The notes beneath the pieces were generated by a model. It saw nothing but the letters and a program-made list of their open reading frames with translations. It had not been told where the DNA came from and made no database searches. Shown here one piece after another: positions 1 through 8,469 of a stretch of DNA of 32,858 nucleotides. The position numbers and the translations under genes are program-made. The stretch spans positions 1 through 32,858 of the forward strand of contig JARGFM010000036.1 in the NCBI GenBank assembly GCA_029210725.1, written 5' to 3'. The number at the start of each line of letters is the position of its first letter. Position 1 is the first letter of the stretch. The DNA is from Bacteroidales bacterium (lineage in GTDB: Bacteria; Bacteroidota; Bacteroidia; Bacteroidales; GCA-2748055).

Positions 1-118
1 AAATGCGATTTGTGAAGTCATTTGTACCAAATTTTCTAAATTAGACGGCAATCCAAATTAGTTTTGTGAAGCCCTATTCGTAATAAAACCTGCATTTCGA
101 AAAAAGAACTTTCTTCTG

Positions 119-1344
119 ATGAAAAAAACTACTCCCTGCAATTTCCGGCGACCCTGGTCCTGGTTCTGGTATTCTCCCTGTCATTCTCCTGTAACAACAG
201 CCCGGAATCAGTGGCGGGCCTGTCATTGGATACCCTGAAACTGGCCGACACCAAAATGCAGTCGCTGGTGGATGAAGGAAAGCTGCCCTGCGTGGCGACC
301 ATGATTGTCAAAGATGGCAAGCCGGTTCACCGTTTTACCACCGGATGGGCAAATATCGAAGAAAACCGGGCTCTGGGGGAGGACGCGATCTTCAGGATCT
401 ATTCCATGTCAAAGCCAATTACCACAGCCGCCCTGATGATCCTCTATGATGAAGGCCGGTTTCAGCTGGATGATCCGGTGGCCGCTTATATTCCCGAATT
501 TGCCGGGACAAAGGTCTGGGTGAATGGTGAAGAGGTGGAGCAGGAGGAAGCTTTCACCATCAGGCATCTGCTGACTCATACGGCAGGGTTCTGTTATGGC
601 TGGGACGTCTCTCATGTGGATTCGCTCTATGTCCAGGCCTCTCCTGAAGGCTTATGGGGTATCCGCAACCTGGAAGAGATGATCAGACTGGTGGCCTCTA
701 TCCCGCTGAAGAACCAATCGGGTTCCAAATATGAATATTCCATATCCATCGACGTAGCCGGCTACCTGGTGGAAGTTCTGTCGGGGATGCCTTTTGATAA
801 ATTCCTGCAAACCCGCCTGTTTGATCCGCTGGGAATGAAGGATACCGGCTTTGATGTGCCGGAGGAGGACTTTGACCGCCTGGCCATGATCTATACCAGG
901 GATCCGGAAAGTGGCCAACTTGCACCGGTGGAAGGCCTGACAAACGGTGTCAAACAGAAAGTGACCCTTTTTTCGGGCGGAGGCGGACTGGTATCCACTC
1001 TGGACGATTACAGCAGATTTGGCCAGATGCTCCTGAATGGCGGAGAGCTGGAGGGAGTACGCGTTCTGGAAGAAGCGACGGTGAAAATGATTATGAGCGA
1101 ACAGATGCCCTCTGCATTGGACTACCAGGAGGGCTTCAGATACGGTCTGGGAGGACATGTGAACCTGACTACCCGTGAGTATGGATGGAGCGGTATGGCC
1201 TCCATCGATTTTATTGCAGATCCTGAAAACAACATGGTACTGCTCTCCTTCACCCAGTACATCCCTTTTATGGAGTTCCCCTTTGCAGCCGGGTACCGGG
1301 AGTTTGTTCGGAAGGCTATGGCGGAGCCGGTAAAAGAAGAGTAG
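119..1344 (+). CDS. Serine hydrolase lipoprotein, beta-lactamase/class C esterase family (start frameshifted)
   Basis: Predicted serine hydrolase of the class C beta-lactamase/penicillin-binding-protein-like/EstB family, acting on an ester or amide through an acyl-enzyme; substrate unknown. The open frame begins at a GTG at 211 (377 aa). Counted from there, the catalytic SxxK tetrad is SMSK at residues 65-68 within IYSMSKPIT, the second-motif tyrosine is likely Y176 (YEYS), and a C-terminal YGWSGMASIDFIADPE stretch matches the KTG/HxG region. The reading frame stays open upstream of 211 and encodes a lipoprotein signal: a hydrophobic LVLVLVFSLSFSC stretch with the lipobox cysteine at codon 190-192. 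No ATG exists in that frame, but ATG 119 followed by seven A lies one base out of phase; eight A would give M-K-K-N-Y-S-L and a complete lipoprotein. I therefore place the real start at 119 with a one-base error or slippage in the A run. Family assignment is firm; substrate is not. Confidence 0.85.
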
Positions 1345-1435
1345 AACAGCTTGTACATCGGCCTCCATATCCTTCGGCGGGACTCCTTTAATCAGGTCGC
1401 AGACTAAAAAACTTTGCGTATTTTTAAAGTATATT

Positions 1436-2233
1436 ATGGGCACTACAGACTCAGATCCTATATACTCCATTCTTTACATCGATGATGAAGAGAACAACCT
1501 GATCAGTTTTAAATCAACGTTCAGGCGGGATTATCACATCTATGTAGCCTCCTCCGGTATGGAAGGACTGGAAATTATGGAAAAACATAATATTCAGCTG
1601 GTCATTACCGACCAGCGCATGCCGGATATGTCCGGGATTGAGTTCCTGGAACAGATCGTCCCTCTCTATCCGTATTGCATGCGAATGATCATGACCGGTT
1701 TCAGTGACCTGGATGCTGTTATCCAGGCCATTAACAAAGGGAATATTTATCGCTATATCTCCAAACCCTGGAACAGGGAGGATCTGAAAATAACCATCGA
1801 CAGTGCCCTGGAGGTGTATAACCTTAAATCGCAAAACAAACACCTGATCGATGATCTGAAGGAGGCAAACAGGACCCTGGAACAAAAGGTACTGGAACGG
1901 GCCCGGCAAATTGAGCAACAGCGGCTGAATATTACCGATAGCCTGCATTATGCGAGGCGCATTCAGAAAGCCCTGATGCTTCCATCCGAAGAGCTTGAAA
2001 AGATACTGCCCGACCATTTCATCCTGAATAAACCCAAGGCTATCGTAAGCGGGGATTATTACTGGGTATCCCAGAATGACCATAAACTGATTATTGCAGT
2101 GGCCGACTGCACGGGTCACGGAGTTCCCGGTGCTTTTATGAGCATTATGGGAATTAATTTCCTGAACGAGATCGTAAACATGTCAGGGATCATCAAGGCG
2201 GATGAGATTTTAAATGAACTTCGCAAAAACTGA
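1436..2233 (+). CDS. Response regulator with REC and SpoIIE-type PP2C domain, N-terminal part (frameshifted)
   Basis: Encodes a receiver domain (residues about 10-125; acidic pair in YIDDEEN, phospho-acceptor D59 in LVITDQRMPD, K110 in the ISKPW motif), a coiled coil (about 126-170), and the first part of a SpoIIE-like PP2C serine phosphatase (SGDYYW and VADCTGHGVPGAF carry the metal-binding aspartates). Such proteins couple phosphorelay input to dephosphorylation of anti-anti-sigma-like partners. The frame stops at TGA 2231 in the middle of the phosphatase domain. One extra A in the A5 run at 2225-2229 would restore LRKKLIKSLGQ and run straight into the open frame ending at 2688, so the two parts are one gene of roughly 417 aa. 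The REC domain closely resembles the one in the sigma-54 activator at 29293. No clear ribosome binding site is seen, as usual in this phylum. Confidence 0.88.
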   Translation: MGTTDSDPIYSILYIDDEENNLISFKSTFRRDYHIYVASSGMEGLEIMEKHNIQLVITDQRMPDMSGIEFLEQIVPLYPYCMRMIMTGFSDLDAVIQAINKGNIYRYISKPWNREDLKITIDSALEVYNLKSQNKHLIDDLKEANRTLEQKVLERARQIEQQRLNITDSLHYARRIQKALMLPSEELEKILPDHFILNKPKAIVSGDYYWVSQNDHKLIIAVADCTGHGVPGAFMSIMGINFLNEIVNMSGIIKADEILNELRKN

Positions 2234-2280
2234 TTAAATCGCTCGGGCAGACCGGGCAAAGGGATGAGTCCAAAGACGGT

Positions 2281-2688
2281 ATGGAAATGGCCTTGTGCGT
2301 GGTCGATGCCGGTAAAAACATGCTTCAGTATGCAGGAGCCTTTCGTCCCATGTATCTCTTAAGACAGAACGAGCTTATTTTGATTAAAGGCGATCGTATG
2401 CCCATCGGCATTTATAATGAAGATGAAGTGCCCTTTACCAGCAAAGAAGTCCCCTTTAAGGAGAATGATATGATCTATATGTTCACAGACGGATATCTGG
2501 ACCAGATCGGAGGCCTGGAGAGAAAGACCTTCAAATCCGTAAGATTCAAGGCCCTGCTAAAGGAAATCCACTCCAAAGCGCTCGACGAGCAAAAATCCAT
2601 ACTGCGAGAAGAACATGAGATATGGAGATCTGGCTCGGAGCAGATTGATGATATCCTGATCCTGGGAGTCAGGCTCTCCTTCAAATAG
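2281..2688 (+). CDS. C-terminal half of the REC-PP2C phosphatase (same gene as 1436-2233)
   Basis: This open frame carries the rest of the SpoIIE/PP2C domain: a DGMEMALCVVD stretch, a core sheet region, and the late metal-binding motif FTDGYLDQIGG, ending with EQIDDILILGVRL. The same order of motifs is intact in the GAF-PP2C protein at 27737, where KDGMDMAIAIMD and YSDGYLDQYGG are in one frame with the upstream half. Translation in this frame is meaningful from about 2230, well before the ATG at 2281, so 2281 is not a true start but only the first ATG after the frameshift. The stop codon overlaps the stop region of the convergent kinase gene by 8 bp. If the frameshift is biological, this part would be untranslated and the phosphatase dead. 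Confidence 0.8.
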   Translation: MEMALCVVDAGKNMLQYAGAFRPMYLLRQNELILIKGDRMPIGIYNEDEVPFTSKEVPFKENDMIYMFTDGYLDQIGGLERKTFKSVRFKALLKEIHSKALDEQKSILREEHEIWRSGSEQIDDILILGVRLSFK

Positions 2689-3670
2689 AATTGCCCGTTT
2701 GGGTTCTTGGCAGGGAAATGATAAACTCGGTTCCTTTTCCGGGTTCTGAAAGAACATCGATGTTACCTTTATGCTTTTCTATGATCCCGTAACTGATTGA
2801 AAGACCCAGTCCGCTTCCCTGACCCACTTCCTTGGTAGTAAAAAAAGGATCAAAAATATGCTCTTTCACCTCCGGCGTCATCCCCTCTCCATTATCCTTG
2901 ATGATGATCTTGATCCCGATAGCACTGCCGACCGTCTGGATAAACAATTCACCTTTGCCCTCTTCCATAGCCTGAAGACTGTTATTGATTATATTCATAA
3001 TAACCTGCTTGAGCTGGCCGGGAAAACACTCCACCACTTCAAAATCCCCATAATCCTTATGGACCCGGACTTTCTTCTCCATGATCTGATTCTGGAGAAG
3101 AACCAGAGAGGAATCGATTCCCTCGTGAATGTCGTAGAACTGGCAGGCCTCATCGTCCAGCCGGGAAAAGCTCCAGAGCCCTTTAATTATTTCAGTAGAT
3201 CTGCTTGCCCCCTCTTCAATGCCTTTCAGGAGACTGAAAATCTCCTGGATCAGAAATGAAAAATCCATCTCCTCCTTGATGGCATTTACCTCCGCAAAAT
3301 ACCCGGTCAGTTTATTGGCTTCGACCGTCTTTTCATATTTTTCAATCACAAAGAAGACTTCTTCCAGGTCCTTTTGCAGCGGATAGACATTTCCACTCAG
3401 GAAATTGATGGGATTATTCAGCTCATGCGCTATGCCGGCCGTAAGAACCCCTACAGATGCCAGCTTTTCTGATTGAATTAATTGGGTCTGTGCCAGTTTG
3501 AGGTTTTCGACCATTAATTCCAGCTCATGTTTCTGAATTTCGGTGGCATTCCTGGTCAGCACGACCTCCTCCCTCTGGGTTGCAATAATTTCCCGAAGGG
3601 CCTGGATCTCCTTCTTCTGAGCTTTAACAGTTTCCTGCAGCTCCTGTATCTTATTTTTCAGTTTCTCCAT
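2681..3670 (-). CDS. Soluble NtrB-like sensor histidine kinase
   Basis: A 329-aa histidine kinase with no membrane segment. Residues 1-70 form a long heptad-rich coiled coil (MEKLKNKIQELQETVKAQ and following), and then come the H-box AGIAHELNNP with phospho-acceptor H82, an insert-bearing dimerisation domain, the N-box IINNSLQAM, G1 DNGEGM, F-box FDPFFTTK and G2 GSGLGLS. The HELNNP form of the H-box is typical of NtrB/HPK4-type kinases. Having only a coiled coil as input, it is probably regulated through a partner protein. Its 3' end overlaps the PP2C gene by 8 bp in convergent orientation, making the REC-PP2C protein its most likely phosphotransfer partner; this is inferred from position only. 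Confidence 0.9.
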   Translation of the reverse strand: MEKLKNKIQELQETVKAQKKEIQALREIIATQREEVVLTRNATEIQKHELELMVENLKLAQTQLIQSEKLASVGVLTAGIAHELNNPINFLSGNVYPLQKDLEEVFFVIEKYEKTVEANKLTGYFAEVNAIKEEMDFSFLIQEIFSLLKGIEEGASRSTEIIKGLWSFSRLDDEACQFYDIHEGIDSSLVLLQNQIMEKKVRVHKDYGDFEVVECFPGQLKQVIMNIINNSLQAMEEGKGELFIQTVGSAIGIKIIIKDNGEGMTPEVKEHIFDPFFTTKEVGQGSGLGLSISYGIIEKHKGNIDVLSEPGKGTEFIISLPRTQTGNSI

Positions 3671-3710
3671 CCTGTGTAAGAGTCCCGATGTTCATGAATA
3701 ACGTTCCTGA

Positions 3711-4445
3711 TTATAAGGTATAAGCCAGTCCCACGTTCCATTTAAATTCCGGGAAGGGAGTAATATTGCTCGAAAGAGGCTGAATGGCCTGAAAGAAAAT
3801 GGTGAAGGGGATATTCCGCAGGGAAGCAGAAAGATAAGCAGCGGTAAACAGCCCGTCCTCGTTCCCGGTGTAGTTAATATAGAAGATTTGAAAGCTGGCT
3901 GAAACTATAGTCTTATCCCCAATCCCGATTTCGGATCGATCGGCCTGAAGATTGAAGAAATGACCCTGTACGGTTCCAGGATCCTGTCCTCTGCCGAGCA
4001 GGTAGGTGAATCCCAGTGAGCTCCTGGGACTGAATTTATACTTACTTATAAACTCAACAGCCAGGTATTTCTGGGCCTGCCAGAGTACCTCCTCCTCTGT
4101 TTCAAATTCACTGAAAAAAGAGCTGATCACAGCACCTGTCTTAAATTCAAACCTGGGTCTGTCAATTAACTTATAATGAAACCAATTATCCATGATCCAG
4201 GGCCTAAGTTCCAGGCTGTAAGAAAGCTGAGGATCATAGCTGAATCGCCCCTTCGTCAGCGAAAAAGAGCCTATGAAAGCAGGTTTTCCAAGTGAAAAGG
4301 CAGGAACATAGGCAATACCATTGCTGTTCAGGGAAATTTTTGCCTCAGCGTGTAATTTCTTCGATCTGCTAATATCCTCAGCTTCCTGCGTCCAGGATAC
4401 AGTGAAAACAAAGAGAAATAACAGGAATGTCCAAAGTTTCTTCAT
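3711..4445 (-). CDS. Exported outer-membrane beta-barrel-like protein of unknown function
   Basis: A 244-aa protein with a clear Sec signal peptide (MKKLWTFLLFLFVFTVSWTQ, cleavage probably after WTQ). The mature part is rich in alternating aromatic and polar residues, with repeated beta-strand-like stretches (SYSLELRPW, FEFKTGAVISSFF, SSLGFTYLLGRG, FNLQADRSEIGIG). It ends in a short aromatic-containing strand (WNVGLAYTL), as expected of an outer-membrane barrel of about 8-12 strands. I do not recognise a specific family. It lies 40 bp downstream of the histidine kinase start, on the same strand but upstream in transcription, so it could be cotranscribed ahead of the kinase. Confidence 0.75.
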   Translation of the reverse strand: MKKLWTFLLFLFVFTVSWTQEAEDISRSKKLHAEAKISLNSNGIAYVPAFSLGKPAFIGSFSLTKGRFSYDPQLSYSLELRPWIMDNWFHYKLIDRPRFEFKTGAVISSFFSEFETEEEVLWQAQKYLAVEFISKYKFSPRSSLGFTYLLGRGQDPGTVQGHFFNLQADRSEIGIGDKTIVSASFQIFYINYTGNEDGLFTAAYLSASLRNIPFTIFFQAIQPLSSNITPFPEFKWNVGLAYTL

Positions 4446-4661
4446 GCTATAAGTTGTTTATTTGGCTGCCTTCTTTCTTTTTCCCTAAAGTATGAAAAGT
4501 AACCTATATAGACCTTAAAAAAAGTCAGGTCCAGGACTAAACAAATTCCAGTTTCACTTTTCTTACTGATAGAGAGATCATGCAAATTTCCGGCATTTAT
4601 TCTGAACAATTTAAACGGGTGCAGCGTATAAAGATCAGAAAACAGCCAAATCCTTATCATT

Positions 4662-4886
4662 ATGATTGACAAGATCGACATTCTTCGCAACTACCACGAT
4701 CAGGCAATTGTCATTACACTGGCCAATGAAAAGGAAGTCTTATCAGGAATGATCGTGGATGATACCCCCGACGATCACTGTGTATTTGTGGAAAATCCCC
4801 ACCTGGTGGAATTTTATGAAACCAGAAAAAAATCCCTCATGCACAGAGTCTACTTCAAGGATATGAAAGCCATTGATTACCAGTAA
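4662..4886 (+). CDS. Small 74-aa protein upstream of the metallopeptidase, unknown function
   Basis: A 74-aa acidic cytosolic protein beginning MIDKIDILRNYHDQAI and ending VYFKDMKAIDYQ. The pattern IVITLANEKEVLSGMIVDD followed by a second beta-rich half looks like a small beta-barrel (SH3- or LSm-like), but I cannot name a family. Only 19 nt separate it from the metallopeptidase start, so the two are very likely cotranscribed. In the protealysin/emfourin pairs known from other bacteria, a small inhibitor is encoded next to a cytosolic M4 peptidase; the arrangement here is similar, although no sequence likeness to emfourin is visible to me. Inhibitor, adaptor or RNA-binding roles are all possible. 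Confidence 0.7.
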   Translation: MIDKIDILRNYHDQAIVITLANEKEVLSGMIVDDTPDDHCVFVENPHLVEFYETRKKSLMHRVYFKDMKAIDYQ

Positions 4887-4905
4887 TTGTTAAGAGAAGA
4901 CAGTC

Positions 4906-6039
4906 ATGGCAGGCAGCAGAGTTAAAATCTGGAAACAGGATCCCAGCGTGGAGAGCATTGGGATCCGTTCTTCTTACATATCCACCGAGGTACAGAACGG
5001 GCCGGCCGATCAGGACATCGTTCTTCAGGGCATGCCCCATGTGGTCGCTAACGCGCAAAATGATTTCATCTTCTACCCGGAAGAAAATCCTCTGGAGTTT
5101 GATGCGGTCCACACCTTCTCCATAGTCCGGCAGGTGCTCACCATGCTTCGCCGGGCTTTGAACCGGATGCAGATTACACAAAACTTTAACTGGTTCTGGG
5201 GGCCAGAACCCATTCAGGTATACCCGAGAGCGGGTCTGGATGCTAATGCCTATTACAGCAGAAATGAGAAGGCCCTCCGCTTTTATTATTTTCATCCTTC
5301 GGGAGATACATCAAATCCACTGATCTATAGTTGCCGTTCCTTCGATATTGTGGCTCATGAGGTGGGACATGCTGCCCTGGACTCCCTGAAGCCGGAGTAT
5401 CTGAGCAGCAGCTGGCACCCCCAGACCGGAGGCCTCCATGAATCTTTTGCCGATCTGTTAGCCATATTTACCATGCTGGCCCAGATGGATGTCTGTGAAG
5501 CCATCATCGTGGAGTCCAAAGCGGATCTTCATTCCAAAAGCTTTTTCCCCGCCCTGGCCGAACAGTTCGGCCTGGCATTTGGACAGCCCATGGGCTTGAG
5601 AAATGCCGACAACGACCTTAAAATGAGCGATGTAACCACCGAGGTTCACGATATTTCCAGAGTATTTACCGGAGCCATCTATGATATCCTGGCCGATTTC
5701 TTCGAACTTTCCCAGGATCCTGGTTTATTTGACCAGGCCGAATCCCTCTTCAGGGTCGGTAAATACCTGACCTCCCTGGTCATCGCCTCCATCTGGCAGG
5801 GACCCGATGCCAATGCCACATACGCCGATATCGCCAATAAAATGCTTGAACAGGAAGAAGACAGCGAACGAAAGGAGCTCATCCGGCAGCAGTTCAGGAA
5901 AAGAGAAATCCTGGATGCTCCGGTCGGCCTGGCAGGTGTACAGCCCCGGGACCTCTCCTGGGAAGGCTGTTGCGGAACCATGCGTCTGAAAGAACACCAG
6001 AACCTGTTTGAGAAAAGCATTGGTGCAGCATCCGGGTAG
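4906..6039 (+). CDS. Cytosolic thermolysin-fold (gluzincin, M4-like) metallopeptidase
   Basis: A 377-aa zinc peptidase. The metal site is HEVGH at residues 151-155, with the third ligand E179 in GGLHESFADL, 28 residues after the first histidine. H248 in VHDISRVFTGAIYD matches the position of the transition-state histidine of thermolysin-type enzymes (VHxNSG region). There is no signal peptide or membrane segment, so the enzyme should act in the cytosol unless exported by another route. The N-terminal 140 residues are mixed alpha/beta and may act as a propeptide-like domain. It follows the 74-aa gene by 19 nt and precedes the TPR membrane protein by 124 nt. Substrate unknown; maturation of a peptide made in the same locus is one hypothesis. 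Peptidase class is secure, exact family (M4 versus M36-like) less so. Confidence 0.85.
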   Translation: MAGSRVKIWKQDPSVESIGIRSSYISTEVQNGPADQDIVLQGMPHVVANAQNDFIFYPEENPLEFDAVHTFSIVRQVLTMLRRALNRMQITQNFNWFWGPEPIQVYPRAGLDANAYYSRNEKALRFYYFHPSGDTSNPLIYSCRSFDIVAHEVGHAALDSLKPEYLSSSWHPQTGGLHESFADLLAIFTMLAQMDVCEAIIVESKADLHSKSFFPALAEQFGLAFGQPMGLRNADNDLKMSDVTTEVHDISRVFTGAIYDILADFFELSQDPGLFDQAESLFRVGKYLTSLVIASIWQGPDANATYADIANKMLEQEEDSERKELIRQQFRKREILDAPVGLAGVQPRDLSWEGCCGTMRLKEHQNLFEKSIGAASG

Positions 6040-6163
6040 AGACCCTCTTCCCGGGAAGCATATCCTTGATAATAAAAAACTTACGTTTCTTGGATAAGTC
6101 CTGAAAATGTCGGAAATTATATAGCTTTTTACCGAGACACGCTTACGTAAACCGGCTATAGCT

Positions 6164-8227
6164 ATGAAGCCTGACAAGGTTTATAAGTTTGTTCAGGAGC
6201 TGAAGCGCAGAAGAGTATTTCGGGGAATAATTGTATACGGTGCTTCGACCCTGGTCTTATTTGAAGCTGCCACAAACCTGGCCAATTTCCTTGGCCGCGA
6301 TCGACCGCCCACCTGGTTTGTGGTGCTGCTTGGAGCAGGCTTTATTGTTTCTCTGTGGTTTTCCTGGATCTATGATATTACCCCCGGGGGCATCCGTAAA
6401 ACCGAGTCCGTCTCAGAAGATAAAGTACCCATCCCGAAAAAGGAGATCAGGACCTACCAGACCACAACCTTTGTGGGTGTCCTTATTATTATCGGGCTCC
6501 TTAGTTATAAGCTCATTGATCATGCCAAATCGAAGAAAATCAGGGCACTGGACAAATCCATTGCTGTGCTCCCCCTGGAAGATCATACTTTGAGTCCATC
6601 TCAGGCCAGGGAATTTGAGTTTATTGGGAGTGAGATCACTTACTGTTTAACAAAAGTGAAAGACTACCGGATCGTTCCCTGGGAAGACAGCCGGAACTAT
6701 CCAATACGAAGTAAAAACCGCAGGGAAATAGGAAATGATCTCGCCGTATCCCTACTGGTGGAATGGAAGCCCTTTACCACAGAAGAGGAACGGCATTTAT
6801 CCATTGAGCTGATCTCCGTGGATAATACCTCGCTTATCTGGGGACAAACCTTCGCCATTAATGGCAGCTGGTCAGAAGAAATATGCAGGCTCAGCCGGAA
6901 AATATCAAAAAAAATTACCCGGGAACTTCGAACCTACCTGACCCCGCACGAAAGGGCGCTTATCAGTGAACAGGCCTACCCGGCCCAGGCAAGTCTTTAT
7001 GCCGCCCTGGGGAATTCCTATACCCAGGATGCCTGGACCCGGACCGTAACCGGAGAGATCGATAAGCAGCACAGGAAAAATGCACTCACCGATTCCATTA
7101 GTTTCAGCCGGGCCATAGAATATTTCACCGATGCCATCCAGGAGGACCCATCATTCGCTGAGGCCTATGCAAACCGGGCAAAAGCCATGCTAATGGGGAT
7201 CCAGGCGCGCTTTTTTGACAGGACTGTCCTGGATAAGAGCCGGGAAGATATCGAGCAGGCATTCACAATAAACGAGGATCTCCCTGAGGCCCATGTAGCT
7301 ATGGGTTTTTATTACTGGTATGGATTAGATGAGTATAAACTGGCAGCCGTCTCCTTTGAAAAAGCGTGTGAATTGAGTCCCAATTCAACGGAGAACCTCT
7401 TCTATTTGTCAAAAATATATTCCACTCTTGGAAACTGGAGGGAAGTCCTGGTTCTGAGCAACAAAGTATTTAAATCCAATCCCCAGAATGCTCTCTACTA
7501 CACCAACCTGGGGATATCTTATCAATTCCTGGATGAATTCGAAAAAGCAGACCGGAGTCAGGACCGTGCCATTGAGTTAATGCCCCATTGGTATGCTCCA
7601 TATGTTAATAAAGCCATTTCACAGGCGTACAGGGGAGAGATGGACAAAGCCAGGACTACCATGGTTGAAGCTGTTGAAAACACGGGCAAAAGTTTTAACA
7701 GATTCTTTGCCGAATTGAACCTGTATGAAGGAAACTACCTCCTTGCCGCACAGCTAATTGAACAGGTTCCTGAGCAAGAATTCAGGGATCTGGGTGAGAG
7801 CCCGGGAGATGCCTTCCTGATCAAAGCAAAAATCCACAAATATGCCGGCCATGAAGCCCTTTCCACAGACAATTTAAGGCTGGCAGCTGCCTATTTTGAG
7901 GATCAGCTGCAAAAGCATCCGGAGGATCCGGATACTCAAAGCAAACTGGGACTTGCCAAAGCCGGAATGGGAAAAAAACAACAGGCCGTCGAGCACGGAG
8001 AAATGGCACTGATGCTGGGAACTCAAAATTACAGCGCTGTGAGCTTCCCCTCCATTCTCCTTGCCATGGTTCAGACATACGTCCTGTGCAATGACCATGA
8101 ATCTGCCCTAAACACCCTGAAAGACCTGAAGGATACACGCTCCCTATATACCCTCGATTATCTTAAAACGGACCCGGACCTGCAGCCCCTGTTTGAGGAC
8201 CCGGGCTTTAAAATTTCTAACCTTTAA
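6164..8227 (+). CDS. Membrane-anchored TolB/FlgO-like TPR protein
   Basis: A 687-aa protein. It starts with the ELKRRRVFRGIIVYG module, which has two membrane helices (about residues 21-43 and 52-71) and the WIYDITPGGIRKT motif, then a third helix (about 103-117). A TolB-N/FlgO-like alpha/beta domain follows (from KSIAVLPLED, about 130-265), and the C-terminal half is TPR repeats (for example EYFTDAIQEDPSFAEAYANRA, AAVSFEKACELSPNS, ADRSQDRAIELMPHW). In related proteins this N-terminal module is fused to adenylate cyclase or winged-helix domains; neither is present here. Probable role: scaffold or sensor in the inner membrane. The next gene starts 11 nt after the stop, so it is in an operon with the 72-aa protein and the radical SAM enzyme. 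A paralogue lies at 23572-25356. Confidence 0.82.
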   Translation: MKPDKVYKFVQELKRRRVFRGIIVYGASTLVLFEAATNLANFLGRDRPPTWFVVLLGAGFIVSLWFSWIYDITPGGIRKTESVSEDKVPIPKKEIRTYQTTTFVGVLIIIGLLSYKLIDHAKSKKIRALDKSIAVLPLEDHTLSPSQAREFEFIGSEITYCLTKVKDYRIVPWEDSRNYPIRSKNRREIGNDLAVSLLVEWKPFTTEEERHLSIELISVDNTSLIWGQTFAINGSWSEEICRLSRKISKKITRELRTYLTPHERALISEQAYPAQASLYAALGNSYTQDAWTRTVTGEIDKQHRKNALTDSISFSRAIEYFTDAIQEDPSFAEAYANRAKAMLMGIQARFFDRTVLDKSREDIEQAFTINEDLPEAHVAMGFYYWYGLDEYKLAAVSFEKACELSPNSTENLFYLSKIYSTLGNWREVLVLSNKVFKSNPQNALYYTNLGISYQFLDEFEKADRSQDRAIELMPHWYAPYVNKAISQAYRGEMDKARTTMVEAVENTGKSFNRFFAELNLYEGNYLLAAQLIEQVPEQEFRDLGESPGDAFLIKAKIHKYAGHEALSTDNLRLAAAYFEDQLQKHPEDPDTQSKLGLAKAGMGKKQQAVEHGEMALMLGTQNYSAVSFPSILLAMVQTYVLCNDHESALNTLKDLKDTRSLYTLDYLKTDPDLQPLFEDPGFKISNL

Positions 8228-8238
8228 TACAGTAAATT

Positions 8239-8457
8239 ATGTCCTACGAACTACCCATTGTCTGGCATCTGGACACAAAAAGTATCAAAGAAGTACGCCT
8301 TTCACCACCAGACAGGTTAACACGCATCAGAGATATCATGAAAGAATTACAGGAGGGCCGCAAACAGCTGGACCCCACCTTAAAGGAAATCACGGCAATT
8401 TGTAATGAAACTACTCATCCGACAGATCCGGAAGAGTCAAATAGTCAGCAGGATTAA
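8239..8457 (+). CDS. Small 72-aa protein between TPR and radical SAM genes, unknown function
   Basis: A 72-aa protein starting MSYELPIVWHLDTKSIKE, with a central amphipathic helix (RLTRIRDIMKELQEGRKQL), a single cysteine at about residue 55 and a polar, acidic, Pro/Ser/Thr/Gln-rich tail. It starts 11 nt after the TPR gene stop and ends 12 nt before the radical SAM start, so it is translated from the same message. Its size and place next to a B12-radical SAM gene are what a ribosomal peptide precursor or a partner protein would show, but no leader motif (GG, Nif11, NHLP) is visible and the tail is not Cys/Ser/Thr-dense. I do not recognise the family. Confidence 0.72.
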   Translation: MSYELPIVWHLDTKSIKEVRLSPPDRLTRIRDIMKELQEGRKQLDPTLKEITAICNETTHPTDPEESNSQQD

Positions 8458-8469
8458 AACTTTCGATTT

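Noticed and set aside
9-71. Direct repeat TTTGTGAAG at 9-17 and 63-71
   Set aside because: Nine bases twice in an AT-rich leader is weak; no element structure around it.
652-1470. 272-codon open frame on the minus strand opposite the serine hydrolase
   Set aside because: It lies wholly antisense to a well-supported gene whose catalytic motifs are intact, and its own composition (His/Gln-rich) resembles no protein family.
1514-2119. 201-codon minus-strand frame opposite the REC-PP2C gene
   Set aside because: Shadow of the REC and PP2C codons; no start signal, no recognisable domain.
4442-4690. 82-codon minus-strand frame upstream of the barrel gene
   Set aside because: Covers the intergenic region and the start of the 74-aa gene; the sequence is not protein-like after the first 20 residues.
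6047-6058. Perfect 12-bp palindrome CTTCCCGGGAAG after the metallopeptidase stop
   Set aside because: No loop and no T run, so a poor terminator; it could be a protein site, but single occurrence gives no support.
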